A stretch of 36,973 bases of DNA from Sulfuricurvum sp. (GCA_003245815.1 QKCD01000063.1:1-36973), one strand, 5' to 3'; shown: positions 9,080 through 17,442, numbered from the stretch's first letter. Notes: a model not told the origin generated them from the sequence alone. A program made the numbers and translations.

Positions 9080-9923
9080 CCTGACCCTCACCATCGTTAT
9101 CTTCTACGTCGTGACCATCATGCCGCTGGCGGGGGTACTGCACTATACGATCGTCGTCGCCGGGGTCGAGAACCAGTGGCTGCTGATCGCCGGGACCCTC
9201 TCGGTGACGCTGATGCTGGGGCTGATGATCGCCAAGATGGCGATCGATCCGCTGCGGGAGCACTTTGCCCACCTGGAGCGCTTCTCGAAAGAGACCCTCC
9301 ACGAGCTCAACCTCCCCGTCAGCACGATCATGGCCAATACGAAGATGCTCAAGCGGACCCATGACGACGAAAAGAGCCTCAAGCGGCTGCAGCGCATCGA
9401 AGAGGCGGCGGCGATGATCCAGGAGCGCTACCACGAGCTCGACTACCTGATCCGGACCCAGATGCAGTCGGAGACGGTGGAGCTGTTCGACCTCTCGGAG
9501 CTGATCCGGGAACGGCTGGAGTTCCTGCGTGCCCTCTACCCGCAGGTGCAGTTCGTGCAGGAACTGGAGCCGACCTCAGTCCTGCTGGACAAGCGGGGAT
9601 TGCGCAAGGTGATCGACAATCTGATCGACAATGCGGTCAAGTATACGCAGAAAGAGGGCTCCGTGGCGGTGCGCCTGCACGGGTACGTGCTGGAGATCGA
9701 GGACCACGGCATCGGCATGGACGAGATGGAGTTGCTGCGCATATTTGACCACTATTATCAAAGCGACGCTACGATGCCTGGATACGGCATTGGGCTGGGC
9801 CTGGTCAAGAACTATTGCGACCGCTACAAGGTGAAGCTGCACGTGCAGTCACAGAAAGAGGTCGGAACGACGATGATTTTGGATTTCACAGACACCTGTC
9901 ACAAAGGAGAAGTAAATGGCTGA
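9069..9923 (+). CDS. Membrane sensor histidine kinase with minimal sensor
   Basis: A compact histidine kinase of 284 residues. Two membrane helices (about 5-27 and 37-57) are separated by only about ten residues, so there is almost no periplasmic domain; signals are probably sensed in the membrane or through a partner. The phospho-acceptor region is FSKETLHELNLPVSTI with H78. The ATP-binding domain has the N-box LIDNAVKYT (N188), the G1 box EDHGIGMDEM and the G2 box PGYGIGLGLVKNYC. The start is TTG, overlapping the end of the response regulator gene; no better start fits the first helix. Its stop overlaps the exbB start by eight bases, which strongly suggests a shared transcript. Confidence 0.9.
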   Translation: MFRNLTLTIVIFYVVTIMPLAGVLHYTIVVAGVENQWLLIAGTLSVTLMLGLMIAKMAIDPLREHFAHLERFSKETLHELNLPVSTIMANTKMLKRTHDDEKSLKRLQRIEEAAAMIQERYHELDYLIRTQMQSETVELFDLSELIRERLEFLRALYPQVQFVQELEPTSVLLDKRGLRKVIDNLIDNAVKYTQKEGSVAVRLHGYVLEIEDHGIGMDEMELLRIFDHYYQSDATMPGYGIGLGLVKNYCDRYKVKLHVQSQKEVGTTMILDFTDTCHKGEVNG

Positions 9924-10368
9924 TACCACCCTATGGCTGCAGTATGCTGAGGATGCGATCGATTACGGGGTTATGGGTACCCTGGTGCTGATGAGCGTCG
10001 TGTCGCTCTGGTTTTTCATCGAGCGCCTGATGTTTTTCAGAGCGGTGCGCTACGAAACGTACGGCACCCGCGAAGAGCTCGAACTCGACCTGAGCGACCA
10101 TGTCGGCGCGATCGCCGCGATCGGTTCCAACGCCCCCTACGTCGGGCTGCTGGGCACCGTTCTGGGCATCATGGTCACCTTCTATACCCTGGGCGATACC
10201 GGGGCGGTCGATACGAAGCAGATCATGACGGGCCTGGCGCTGGCCCTCAAGGCGACGGCCATGGGCCTCGTCGTGGCGATCCCCGCCATCGTCTTTTATA
10301 CGGTGCTGCTGCGCAAGATGGAGCGGATCGTAACGCTGTGGGATGTCCGCAACAAAGCCAAGGGATAA
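9916..10368 (+). CDS. exbB: ExbB/TolQ-type proton channel subunit
   Basis: Inner-membrane subunit of the TonB motor, 150 residues, the short ExbB form common in Campylobacterota. Three membrane segments are visible at about residues 18-36, 72-95 and 105-130. The family core is SNAPYVGLLGTVLGIMVTFYTLG followed by LALALKATAMGLVVAIPAIVFY, which carries the conserved pore-lining Thr residues. A strong ribosome site (AAAGGAGA, 9903-9910) precedes the ATG. ExbD follows after three bases. Its coupling to a two-component system upstream is unusual and is discussed in the findings. TolQ is an alternative name, but no tolA, tolB or pal is present. Confidence 0.92.
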   Translation: MADTTLWLQYAEDAIDYGVMGTLVLMSVVSLWFFIERLMFFRAVRYETYGTREELELDLSDHVGAIAAIGSNAPYVGLLGTVLGIMVTFYTLGDTGAVDTKQIMTGLALALKATAMGLVVAIPAIVFYTVLLRKMERIVTLWDVRNKAKG

Positions 10369-10371
10369 GTC

Positions 10372-10755
10372 GTGAAAAAGCTCAAACGGTTTGACCAGAT
10401 CAACGTCATTCCCTTTATCGACATCATGCTGGTGCTGCTGGTGATGGTGCTGACGACGGCGACCTTCATCAAGCAGGGGATCATCCCCGTCAACCTCCCC
10501 AGCGCCCAGCAGAAAGAGCAGCAGAAGGAGCTTGAGGAGCGGACGATCCATATTACGAAGGAGGGGACGCTCTTCCTTGACAAGGCGCAGGTGAGTCTGG
10601 CGGAGCTGAAGTTGAAGCTCGGTGGCCTCTCCCCCGACCAGACGGTCGTATTGCGCAGCGACAAGGAGGCGACGTTCCAGCAGTTCGTTTCGGTGATGGA
10701 CATTCTCAAGGAACTCAACCACGAACAGCTCTATATCGTCACGAAAGAGGACTGA
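10372..10755 (+). CDS. exbD: ExbD/TolR-type proton channel subunit
   Basis: Single-pass inner-membrane partner of ExbB, 127 residues. The N-terminal cytoplasmic stretch FDQINVIPFIDIMLVLLVMVL includes the membrane helix with the essential Asp (FIDIMLV), followed by a periplasmic domain with VVLRSDKEATFQQFVSVMDIL. The start is GTG; the preceding AAGGGATAA of the exbB end serves as ribosome site. The next gene starts one base after its stop, so all five genes from 8417 to 12739 appear to be one operon. Confidence 0.92.
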   Translation: MKKLKRFDQINVIPFIDIMLVLLVMVLTTATFIKQGIIPVNLPSAQQKEQQKELEERTIHITKEGTLFLDKAQVSLAELKLKLGGLSPDQTVVLRSDKEATFQQFVSVMDILKELNHEQLYIVTKED

Positions 10756-10756
10756 C

Positions 10757-12739
10757 GTGTTCGAAGCCCTCTTTGCACCCGCGGTCTGGCTGATGGCGCG
10801 TTTCACCTATCCCCGCAAAGTGGGGCTGCTCTTCGCGGCGGCCCTCTCGCTGGTGATCGCCCTGGTCTACCTGCTCGATCCTGCCACCGTCGCTCCGGCG
10901 AAGCGCGACGCGTTTTTCATCGGCTGGTGGGTACTGGTGGCGATCTGGGGCTATCTCTTTATCGGGGCCTACCTCGGGACGCTCCGGGCTTTGAACTACA
11001 TCTCCCGGCTGACCACTGCGGTCAGCGAGGAGAAGCTTGTCGCGGCGCAACCCCTGGAGCGCGCCGACGAATTCGGAAAAATCTCTCGCTCGATCCACCA
11101 TTTGATCCACGCCATGCAGCGCTACCACAAGATGCTGCGTGTCTACAAAAACGCCGTCGACAGCGCGACCTACGTCAACCGGACCGATGCCGCCGGGAAG
11201 ATCATCTACGTCAACGCGGCTTTCGAGAAGCTTTCGGGCTACACCCTCGACGAGCTGAAGGGGCGGACCCACCGGCTCTTCCGCGCGCCCAATACGACGT
11301 CGCTGCAGATGCGGATGCTTTGGGATACGCTCCAGGCGAAGCAGGTCTATCGCGGGATTTTCGAGAACATCGCCAAAGACGGCAGTACCTTCTTTGTCAA
11401 GAGTACGATCCTGCCCGTCCTCGACGAGCAGGGGAACGTGGAGGAGTACCTGGCGATCATGTCCGATATTACGGCCCTGAAACGCCATGAAAAGCAGCTG
11501 GAAGTCCAGCTCTACACCGACGACCTCACCGGCCTTCCCAACCGCAATTCACTTCACAAGGCGGCGGCGGAGGCGGCGGACCCGAAACTGATTCTGGTCA
11601 ATATCGACGGCTTCAGCACTCTCAACGCGATCTACGGGGAGCGCGTCGGCGACGAGATCATCATCCAGGTCGGCCGAAAACTGAGGTCGATGGTGGCCGA
11701 GAGCCCGCTGCAGCTCTTCAAGCTGGCGGCGGATGAATATGCCATTTTGGCGGATGCGTCGGTGGAGGATACGATCTTCCACGAGGATGTCATCATGCTT
11801 TCGCACTACCTGAACCCTCTGAACCTCCACTGCATGGGGCATGAGATCCGGCTGCGGGTCAGTATCGGTGCGGTCATCGCCTCGCGTAACGATACGAAGC
11901 GTCCCCTGATGTCGATGGTCACTATCGCGATGAAAGAGGCCAAACGTCTCCCCTGCCGCTCCTACTGCTTCTACAGCGAGGTCGCCAGCAAATCCTTCCA
12001 ACTCGAGCAGAATCTGGCGGCGGTGGAGCGTCTCGACTATGCCATCAAGAATCGCACGATTATCTGTTACTACCAGCCGATCTATAACGTCCAGAAAGGG
12101 AGTATTGACAAGTATGAAAGCCTGATGCGGCTCGTCGACCAGAGCGGCACCGTCCATCTGCCCAGCGATTTCATCGAGGTTGCCAAGGGGGCGCAGCTCT
12201 ACGCCCAGCTGACCCGGCAGGTGGTGCTCAATACCTTGGAGATGGCATCGCGCCACCCCGAGCTCTTTTTCGCGATCAATATCGACCTCGAGGATATCCA
12301 GGATATGGGGACGACTTCCTTTATCCTCGACCAGCTGCGCCAGAGCACCTGCGCGGAACGGATCACCTTCGAACTGGTCGAGGGGCGGGAGCTCGAGCAT
12401 AATGAACTGCTCGAAGGGTTCCTGCTGCGCCTCAAGGCGCTGGGCTGCAAAATCGCCATCGACGATTTCGGCAGCGGCTACTCCAACTACAGTTACCTGC
12501 TGCGCCTGGGGGTCGATATCGTCAAGATCGACGGTTCGCTGATCCGTGATGCGGACAAGGATGAGAACAAGCGGCGCATCGTCGCCTCCATCATAGGGAT
12601 CTGCCACGAACTGGGGATGCGCACGGTGACGGAGTTTGTCCACAGCCAGGAAATCTTTGACATGATGGTTGCCCTCGGTACCGACTACGTCCAGGGTTCC
12701 TATATCGCTAATGCGGCGGAGGGGCTGCAGAACACCTAG
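10757..12739 (+). CDS. Membrane PAS-GGDEF-EAL protein, likely c-di-GMP phosphodiesterase
   Basis: 660 residues. Order: two membrane helices (about 21-40 and 52-75), a HAMP-like linker (76-125), a PAS domain (128-240), a GGDEF domain (250-405) and an EAL domain (420-655). The cyclase signature is degenerate: the GGDEF loop reads AADEY (324-328), so synthesis of c-di-GMP is unlikely. The EAL domain keeps its metal and catalytic residues: E454 in ESL, N508, E539, D569-D570 in DDFGSGYS, K590, E626 and Q646. Phosphodiesterase activity, perhaps controlled by GTP on the dead GGDEF domain or by the PAS ligand, is therefore inferred. The start is GTG one base after exbD. It is the last gene of the operon and ends three bases from a convergent small gene. 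Confidence 0.9.
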   Translation: MFEALFAPAVWLMARFTYPRKVGLLFAAALSLVIALVYLLDPATVAPAKRDAFFIGWWVLVAIWGYLFIGAYLGTLRALNYISRLTTAVSEEKLVAAQPLERADEFGKISRSIHHLIHAMQRYHKMLRVYKNAVDSATYVNRTDAAGKIIYVNAAFEKLSGYTLDELKGRTHRLFRAPNTTSLQMRMLWDTLQAKQVYRGIFENIAKDGSTFFVKSTILPVLDEQGNVEEYLAIMSDITALKRHEKQLEVQLYTDDLTGLPNRNSLHKAAAEAADPKLILVNIDGFSTLNAIYGERVGDEIIIQVGRKLRSMVAESPLQLFKLAADEYAILADASVEDTIFHEDVIMLSHYLNPLNLHCMGHEIRLRVSIGAVIASRNDTKRPLMSMVTIAMKEAKRLPCRSYCFYSEVASKSFQLEQNLAAVERLDYAIKNRTIICYYQPIYNVQKGSIDKYESLMRLVDQSGTVHLPSDFIEVAKGAQLYAQLTRQVVLNTLEMASRHPELFFAINIDLEDIQDMGTTSFILDQLRQSTCAERITFELVEGRELEHNELLEGFLLRLKALGCKIAIDDFGSGYSNYSYLLRLGVDIVKIDGSLIRDADKDENKRRIVASIIGICHELGMRTVTEFVHSQEIFDMMVALGTDYVQGSYIANAAEGLQNT

Positions 12740-12742
12740 TGC

Positions 12743-12973
12743 CTACCGGGCGGGCATCAGCCGGAAAGGGGATGGCTCTTCTGCGGGCTGTCGGGCTTCA
12801 GATGGCCGCGGCGCGATGCTGACGTTGTCGTCGGCCTCAAACGATTTGCGTGGGTGCTGTGACGGCGTATGCAGGAAGTTCGTCAAAAGATAGAAGAGCA
12901 GCATCAGCAGGACCACTCCCCCGTAGAAGAGGAAAAAATTTCGGATCTGCCGTTTGTCAAAAGGGTGTTGCAT
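12743..12973 (-). CDS. Small single-pass membrane protein
   Basis: 76 residues. A basic N-terminus (FDKRQIR) precedes one strong membrane helix at about residues 12-34, and a Pro/Ser/Glu-rich tail of about 40 residues should lie in the periplasm. The ATG at 12973 is preferred because the -10 box lies only 29 bases upstream, which would leave earlier in-frame starts untranscribed. I recognise no family. Arrangement is monocistronic and convergent with the GGDEF-EAL gene. The 202 bases between its promoter side and the groEL stop contain nothing I can identify. Confidence 0.6.
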   Translation of the reverse strand: MQHPFDKRQIRNFFLFYGGVVLLMLLFYLLTNFLHTPSQHPRKSFEADDNVSIAPRPSEARQPAEEPSPFRLMPAR

Positions 12974-13001
12974 TCTTGGAACTTTGCGTTGAAGTTCCGG
13001 C

Positions 13002-13007
13002 ATTATA
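13002..13007 (-). promoter_or_regulatory. -10 box for small membrane protein gene
   Basis: TATAAT on the minus strand, about 29 bases before the ATG at 12973. It overlaps a potential upstream ATG and so argues for the shorter protein. Confidence 0.45.
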
Positions 13008-13211
13008 ACCAATGACCTTCACCCCCAATGTCGTCTTGCACTATTCCCCTCTGAAAAATTGGGTTACCTTGAATATCCCGTACCGGCGTCGCAGGTCTAT
13101 CGGGAAATGCTTTTGTAACGTTGCAAGAGGGTAGATCAAGAAGATGGGCTGGAGGGAAGTGGCAGGGCCGTATTGACCCCACCCTGTAGAGAAGGCGCTG
13201 GTAGCCGGGTA

Positions 13212-14843
13212 TTACATCATTCCCGGCATGCCGCCCATGTCGCCGGCACCCGGTACCGGCGGAAGCGGTTTCGGGATGTCGCAGATGGCGGCTTCCGTCG
13301 TCAGCAGGAGGCTGGAGACGGAGACGGCGTTGGTCAGGGCGACGCGCTCGACCTTCAGCGGGTCGATGATACCTGCTTCGAACATGTCGACGTATTCGCC
13401 GGTCGCGGCGTTGAAACCGATGTTCGGACTCTCCGCGTTCTCGACGTTGTTGACGACGACGCCCGCGTCGTAGCCGGCATTTTCCGCGATCTGCTTGATC
13501 GGGGCCTTGATGGCGCGCAGGATGATCTCGCAGCCGATCTTCTGGTCATGCGGGAGATGGCTGAGGTCGATGCCCTTGGCCGCGCGTACCAGTGCGGCGC
13601 CGCCGCCGATAACGATCCCCTCCTCAACGGCCGCTTTCGTGGCGGAGAGGGCGTCGTCGACGCGGTCTTTCTTCTCTTTCATCTCGGTTTCGGTGGCGGC
13701 ACCGACCTTGATGACGGCGACGCCGCCGGAGAGTTTCGCCAGGCGCTCCTGGAGCTTCTCTTTGTCGTACTCGGAGCTGGTTGCGTCGATCTGGGTCTTA
13801 ATCTCACGGACGCGCGCTTCGACCATGGCACTGTCGCCTCTGCCGTTGACAATCGTCGTATTGTCCTTGTCGATGACGACACGGGCCGCCTGGCCGAGAT
13901 CGGCGATGGTCGTAGACTCGAGGGTACGACCCACCTCTTCGGAAATGACCTGACCGGCCGTGAGGATGGCGATATCCTGCAGCATCGCCTTGCGGCGATC
14001 ACCGAAGCCCGGTGCCTTGACAGCGGAGATGTTCAGGATACCGCGCAGCTTGTTGACGACCAGGGTTGCCAGCGCTTCGCCCTCGACATCTTCGGCGATG
14101 ATCAGCAGCGGGCGGTTGGTCTTCTGGACCTGCTCGAGGACCGGAAGGAGGTCTTTGAGGTTGGAGATCTTCTGATCGAAGAGCAGAATGAACGGGTTGT
14201 CGATCTCGGCGATCATCTTCTCCGTATTAGTGATGAAGTAGGGAGAGAGGTAGCCGCGGTCGAACTGCATCCCCTCGACGACGTCAAGCTCGTCGTTGAT
14301 CCCCTTCGCCTCTTCGACGGTGATGACGCCGTCACGGCCGACTTTCTCCATCGCCTCGGCGATCATTTCGCCGATCTGTGCATCGGAGTTGGCGGAAATG
14401 GTCGCAACCTGCGCAATCTCTTTTTTGTCGCCGATGATCTTGGAGGAGGCTTTCAGGTTCGCGAGGATCGCTTCCATTGCCTTCTCCATACCGCGTTTGA
14501 TCTCGACCGGGTTGGCTCCGGAGGTGACGTTGCGCAGCCCCTCTTTGAAGATCGCGTTGGCCAGTACCGTTGCTGTTGTGGTACCGTCACCCGCCTCGTC
14601 GGCGGTATTGGAAGCGACCTCTTTGACCAGCTGCGCTCCCATGTTTTCCAGGGCGTTTTCCAGCTCGATTTCGCGGGCTACGGAGACACCGTCTTTGGTG
14701 ATGGTCGGAGCACCGTAGCTTTTCTGGATCAGAACATTGCGGCCGCGGGGCCCCATTGTCACCTTGACGGCGTCAGTCAGTTTCTGGACACCCAGTGCCA
14801 GTTCGTTGCGTGCTGCGTCTGAAAAGTGAATCTCTTTTGCCAT
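13212..14843 (-). CDS. groEL: Chaperonin GroEL
   Basis: 60-kDa chaperonin subunit, 543 residues, which folds client proteins with GroES and ATP in the cytoplasm. Signatures are abundant: [17 protein letters not shown] near residue 30, the ATP-binding [10 protein letters not shown] near residue 87, [16 protein letters not shown], and the final Gly-Met tail [16 protein letters not shown] precedes the ATG. It lies 14 bases after groES and shares its promoter. A very long open frame on the opposite strand is a shadow of this gene. Confidence 0.98.
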   Translation of the reverse strand: MAKEIHFSDAARNELALGVQKLTDAVKVTMGPRGRNVLIQKSYGAPTITKDGVSVAREIELENALENMGAQLVKEVASNTADEAGDGTTTATVLANAIFKEGLRNVTSGANPVEIKRGMEKAMEAILANLKASSKIIGDKKEIAQVATISANSDAQIGEMIAEAMEKVGRDGVITVEEAKGINDELDVVEGMQFDRGYLSPYFITNTEKMIAEIDNPFILLFDQKISNLKDLLPVLEQVQKTNRPLLIIAEDVEGEALATLVVNKLRGILNISAVKAPGFGDRRKAMLQDIAILTAGQVISEEVGRTLESTTIADLGQAARVVIDKDNTTIVNGRGDSAMVEARVREIKTQIDATSSEYDKEKLQERLAKLSGGVAVIKVGAATETEMKEKKDRVDDALSATKAAVEEGIVIGGGAALVRAAKGIDLSHLPHDQKIGCEIILRAIKAPIKQIAENAGYDAGVVVNNVENAESPNIGFNAATGEYVDMFEAGIIDPLKVERVALTNAVSVSSLLLTTEAAICDIPKPLPPVPGAGDMGGMPGMM

Positions 14844-14857
14844 ATGTTGCTCCTGAA

Positions 14858-15118
14858 TTATTTAATGATGCCGAGAAGATCGTCGGTGTCAATGACAAGG
14901 TATTTGGCACCTTCGAGCGTCAGTTCACTTCCCGCGTATTTACCAAATACCACCGTATCGCCGGTGGCGACGTTTTCGACTTCGCTGCTGACGGCGACTA
15001 CTTTGCCCTGGGACGGCTTTTCTTTGGCGTTATCGGGGATGATGATGCCCGATGCCGTGGTAGTCGCTTCTTCGAGGCGCTCGACGAGAACGCGCTTTCC
15101 GAGAGGTTGAAAGTTCAT
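14858..15118 (-). CDS. groES: Co-chaperonin GroES
   Basis: 10-kDa co-chaperonin, 86 residues, slightly shorter than the usual 94-97 but typical for this phylum. It starts [20 protein letters not shown], carries the [17 protein letters not shown] mobile-loop region and ends [20 protein letters not shown] lies before the ATG. It is the first gene of the groESL operon; see the promoter and operator-like repeats upstream. Confidence 0.97.
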   Translation of the reverse strand: MNFQPLGKRVLVERLEEATTTASGIIIPDNAKEKPSQGKVVAVSSEVENVATGDTVVFGKYAGSELTLEGAKYLVIDTDDLLGIIK

Positions 15119-15142
15119 AGTGATATCCTTTAAACAGTGATC

Positions 15143-15156
15143 TTAATCGCGATTAA
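15143..15156 (-). promoter_or_regulatory. 14-bp palindrome in the groESL leader
   Basis: TTAATCGCGATTAA is a perfect palindrome. It begins just downstream of the expected transcription start and ends 25 bases before the groES ATG. It could be a repressor site or form a short hairpin in the mRNA. Confidence 0.5.
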
Positions 15157-15164
15157 TCGACAAA

Positions 15165-15193
15165 ATAGTACAGAAGTTTTGCTAAATTGTCAA
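15165..15193 (-). promoter_or_regulatory. groESL promoter
   Basis: On the minus strand TTGACA (15188-15193), a 17-base spacer, then TACTAT (15165-15170). This near-consensus sigma-70 type promoter is the best in the window and fits a highly expressed chaperone operon. Confidence 0.7.
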
Positions 15194-15220
15194 TAACTTT
15201 AGTGTGTTTGGCTAAAGTTA
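15194..15220 (-). promoter_or_regulatory. CIRCE-geometry inverted repeat upstream of groESL
   Basis: The arms TAACTTTAG (15194-15202) and CTAAAGTTA (15212-15220) are perfect inverted copies with a nine-base spacer. It directly abuts the -35 box. HrcA operators (CIRCE) have the same 9-9-9 architecture but the arm TTAGCACTC, which is not present here. A second, partly overlapping inverted pair, GGCTAA and TTAGCC, lies at 15210-15228. Confidence 0.6.
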
Positions 15221-15339
15221 AATTAGCCTAATATTCGTAGTGTAATTGTCTGAAACAGTATCATAAGCACGAAAAGCAGTGACGGTCAGTAAGTAAAGTG
15301 CTACAGAGGGATAACGGATGCTGGTGGGAGACGGGGCGG

Positions 15340-16584
15340 CTAGAGGATTGCCTCGTAGCTGTTGATCTTCTCGATGCTTTTCATTGTCAGGGAGATGACG
15401 TCGTCGGCGTCGATGCCGTAGGTTTCCAGGAACGCTTCGAGGCGTTTCATGTCGAACTGTTCGACGGCGCGGGCTGCCTGGAGCAGATCGCCGAGGAGGC
15501 CCTTTTGCTCGAGAAGGGCCTCGGTGATAACGGGATCGAGGTTGAGCTCTTCGAGTACGGTATTCATCGGGGTACCGAGGAGGATGTCGATAAAGGAGAG
15601 GAGCCCGACGAAGTGCACCTCCTGCTTGTCGATCAGCCCCTTGTGCCGAATAAGCCGGAAGAGCCCCAGCATCATTTCGATGCGGTTGAGCAGGAGTGCC
15701 TGGAGGGGCATCTGCTGGGCCGGAGTCGTCATGTTTTTAGCGTTGATGGCCAGCAGCAGCCACTGCATCAGCGGCATGCGCCCCAGCAGGGTCAAAATCT
15801 GCTGGATCGATTTGATCGGGGTGCGGAAATGGAACGCTGCCGAATTGATGTAGCGCAGCAGTTGGGCGGAGAGGGCGGGGGTCTCCTCGAACGCCTCGGC
15901 GATTTCCCGCAGGGGCGCGTCGGCGATCACAAGGCGCCAAAGCTTCATGACGGTGGCCCGTTCAACGTCATGGACCTTGCCGGAGAGCAGTTTCGGTCGG
16001 GAAAAGTAGTAGCCCTGGAAGTAACTGAAGCCGGCGTCCAGGCAGGTATGGTATATTTTGTGGGTTTCGACCTTGGTCGCGATGCAGGCGATTCCCAGTG
16101 CGTTGAGGTGCTGGATCAGGCTGAGGGTATTGAGCGACTCGACATCGGCCTTGCGGGTATCGACCTTGCAGTAGCTGAGATAGGGAAAAAGCGGCTTGAG
16201 AGCCGCCATGACATGACTCTCCAGTGCGGTGTCGTTGATGGCGAAGCGATATCCTTTGGCATGGAAATGGGCGATACGTTCGAGGAGCGCCCCGTTGAGG
16301 GTGATCGTATCGAAGAGGGCCAGGACGAAATGCTCCTTCGGGATTGTATAGATCATATCCTGCATCAGGAAGGGGGTATCGACTTTGATGAAGGCGGGAA
16401 AAGCGCCGACGATCTGTTTGAGGCCGAACTGGTTGAGGGTGTGAACCAGCACGCTCGCCGTCGCCGCACGGTTGTCGGGGCGGGGCGATTCCTTGTCGAA
16501 ATCACGGTAGAGTAGTTCATAGGCAAAGAGTTCGTTCGTCCTGTTCAGTATTGGCTGGCGTCCAACGAAGATCTCTGTATCCAT
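15340..16584 (-). CDS. EAL-HDOD signalling protein with degenerate EAL domain
   Basis: 414 residues. The N-terminal EAL-like domain (about 1-200) begins FVGRQPILNRTNELFAYELLYR and contains the FQGYYFSRP ending typical of EAL. However, the catalytic pair is lost: the DDFG position reads NDTA (117-120) and the Asn of the metal site is Asp69. It is thus unlikely to hydrolyse c-di-GMP. The C-terminal HDOD domain (about 205-400) includes LSAQLLRYINSAAFHFRTPIKSIQQILTLLG. Proteins of this architecture (YuxH/CdgJ type) act as signalling scaffolds, often on motility. It is transcribed alone, with a -10 box at 16613-16618. Confidence 0.88.
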   Translation of the reverse strand: MDTEIFVGRQPILNRTNELFAYELLYRDFDKESPRPDNRAATASVLVHTLNQFGLKQIVGAFPAFIKVDTPFLMQDMIYTIPKEHFVLALFDTITLNGALLERIAHFHAKGYRFAINDTALESHVMAALKPLFPYLSYCKVDTRKADVESLNTLSLIQHLNALGIACIATKVETHKIYHTCLDAGFSYFQGYYFSRPKLLSGKVHDVERATVMKLWRLVIADAPLREIAEAFEETPALSAQLLRYINSAAFHFRTPIKSIQQILTLLGRMPLMQWLLLAINAKNMTTPAQQMPLQALLLNRIEMMLGLFRLIRHKGLIDKQEVHFVGLLSFIDILLGTPMNTVLEELNLDPVITEALLEQKGLLGDLLQAARAVEQFDMKRLEAFLETYGIDADDVISLTMKSIEKINSYEAIL

Positions 16585-16612
16585 GTTCGGGTGTGCTGCT
16601 CCTGTTTTCCAT

Positions 16613-16618
16613 ATTATA
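16613..16618 (-). promoter_or_regulatory. -10 box for EAL-HDOD gene
   Basis: TATAAT on the minus strand 29 bases before the ATG. AGGAG (16599-16603) lies between them but is somewhat far from the start. Confidence 0.45.
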
Positions 16619-16756
16619 GTGATATCTCGAACGATTTGGAACGCGTCGGAGGAAAAAAGCCGAAAAATGAAAAATTTTCAAAAAATCGAAAAATTTCTTC
16701 TACGATTCAATGAACTTTAAAATTAGATAGGTAAAATTTCGGTCTCTTAACAGAAT

Positions 16757-16833
16757 GTCAGGGTAGCTCAGCTGGTTAGAGCACTGGTCTCATAAGCCGG
16801 GGGTCGGGGGTTCAAGTCCCCCCTTTGACACCA
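16757..16833 (+). tRNA. tRNA-Met (CAT), elongator type
   Basis: A complete cloverleaf of 77 bases with encoded CCA. The acceptor arm GTCAGGG pairs with CTTTGAC (two G-T pairs), the D arm begins with the usual GTAGCTCAG, the anticodon loop is CTCATAA, and the T arm is GGGGGTTCAAGTCCCCC. A paired G1-C72 end excludes the initiator. A tRNA-Ile with lysidine-modified CAT cannot be fully ruled out. A candidate -10 box, TAAAAT, lies at 16732-16737. Confidence 0.9.
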
Positions 16834-16844
16834 TTTATCAATGT

Positions 16845-16919
16845 TCCGGATTAGCTCAGCGGTAGAGTAGGCGACTGTTAATCGCTTGGTCACTGGTTCG
16901 AATCCAGTATCCGGAGCCA
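16845..16919 (+). tRNA. tRNA-Asn (GTT)
   Basis: A complete cloverleaf of 75 bases with encoded CCA. The acceptor TCCGGAT pairs perfectly with ATCCGGA, the anticodon loop is CTGTTAA, and the T arm is CTGGTTCGAATCCAG. It starts eleven bases after tRNA-Met and is surely co-transcribed. The 166 bases between it and rsfS are A+T-rich and show no further gene. Confidence 0.96.
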
Positions 16920-17085
16920 TCTTCCATTTTCTTCATTCAAAAAAATACATTATTAAAAATATGCTGTAAATCGTTCGCCGTCATTAAAATATCATACAGA
17001 ATTTTCTACATTTTTTTCGGGATTATGCGCGGCGGGGAAATAACCGGCATTGCTCGGGCGTGCCGGGCCGCCGGAGGGGCGGCTT

Positions 17086-17415
17086 TTAGGCCCCTTCGTG
17101 TTTCTGCATCAGCTCGCTGAGGAAACTCTCCATATCGTACTTGTTGCGGTATTCGGGCGTCATGATGTGGATGAGGATATCACCGAGGTCGACGACGATC
17201 CACTCGCTGCTGATATCGACGTTGAGAAATTTTTCGGCGGGTTTGAGTCCCTTTTTCAGGTGATCGAGCAGCGCTTCGGTGTGACGCTCGCCGAGGGAGG
17301 AGGCGATGATGACGTAGTCGACGAAATAATCGCGTCCGCGTAAATCGAAGACCTCGATCGCTTCGGCTTTGTTTTTGTCGAGGACTTCACTGATTTGTTC
17401 AATTCGTTTTTGCAT
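17086..17415 (-). CDS. rsfS: Ribosomal silencing factor RsfS
   Basis: 109-residue member of the RsfS/Iojap family, which binds ribosomal protein L14 and blocks joining of the subunits under starvation. Signatures are IEVFDLRGRDYFVDYVIIASSLGERH and the core SSEWIVVDLGDILIHIMTPEYRNKYDME. It lies 27 bases after nadD on the same strand, an arrangement found in many bacteria including C. jejuni. Confidence 0.93.
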   Translation of the reverse strand: MQKRIEQISEVLDKNKAEAIEVFDLRGRDYFVDYVIIASSLGERHTEALLDHLKKGLKPAEKFLNVDISSEWIVVDLGDILIHIMTPEYRNKYDMESFLSELMQKHEGA

Positions 17416-17442
17416 TCTTTTCCTTGATGGTTCTGAAATCGG

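Noticed and set aside
13173-14822. A 549-codon open frame on the plus strand opposite groEL
   Set aside because: It is the shadow of groEL, whose product matches the chaperonin family over its whole length. The shadow product is rich in Asp, Arg and His with no recognisable domain, typical of antisense frames in G+C-rich genes.
15119-15300. Canonical CIRCE or HAIR operator at groESL
   Set aside because: Neither the TTAGCACTC arm nor a CTTGAGT/ACTCAAG pair is present; only the geometry of CIRCE is matched.
16664-16715. A/T-rich run with nested GAAAAATTTTC-like repeats before the tRNA genes
   Set aside because: Simple A/T composition explains the symmetry; no clear boundary or conserved arm.
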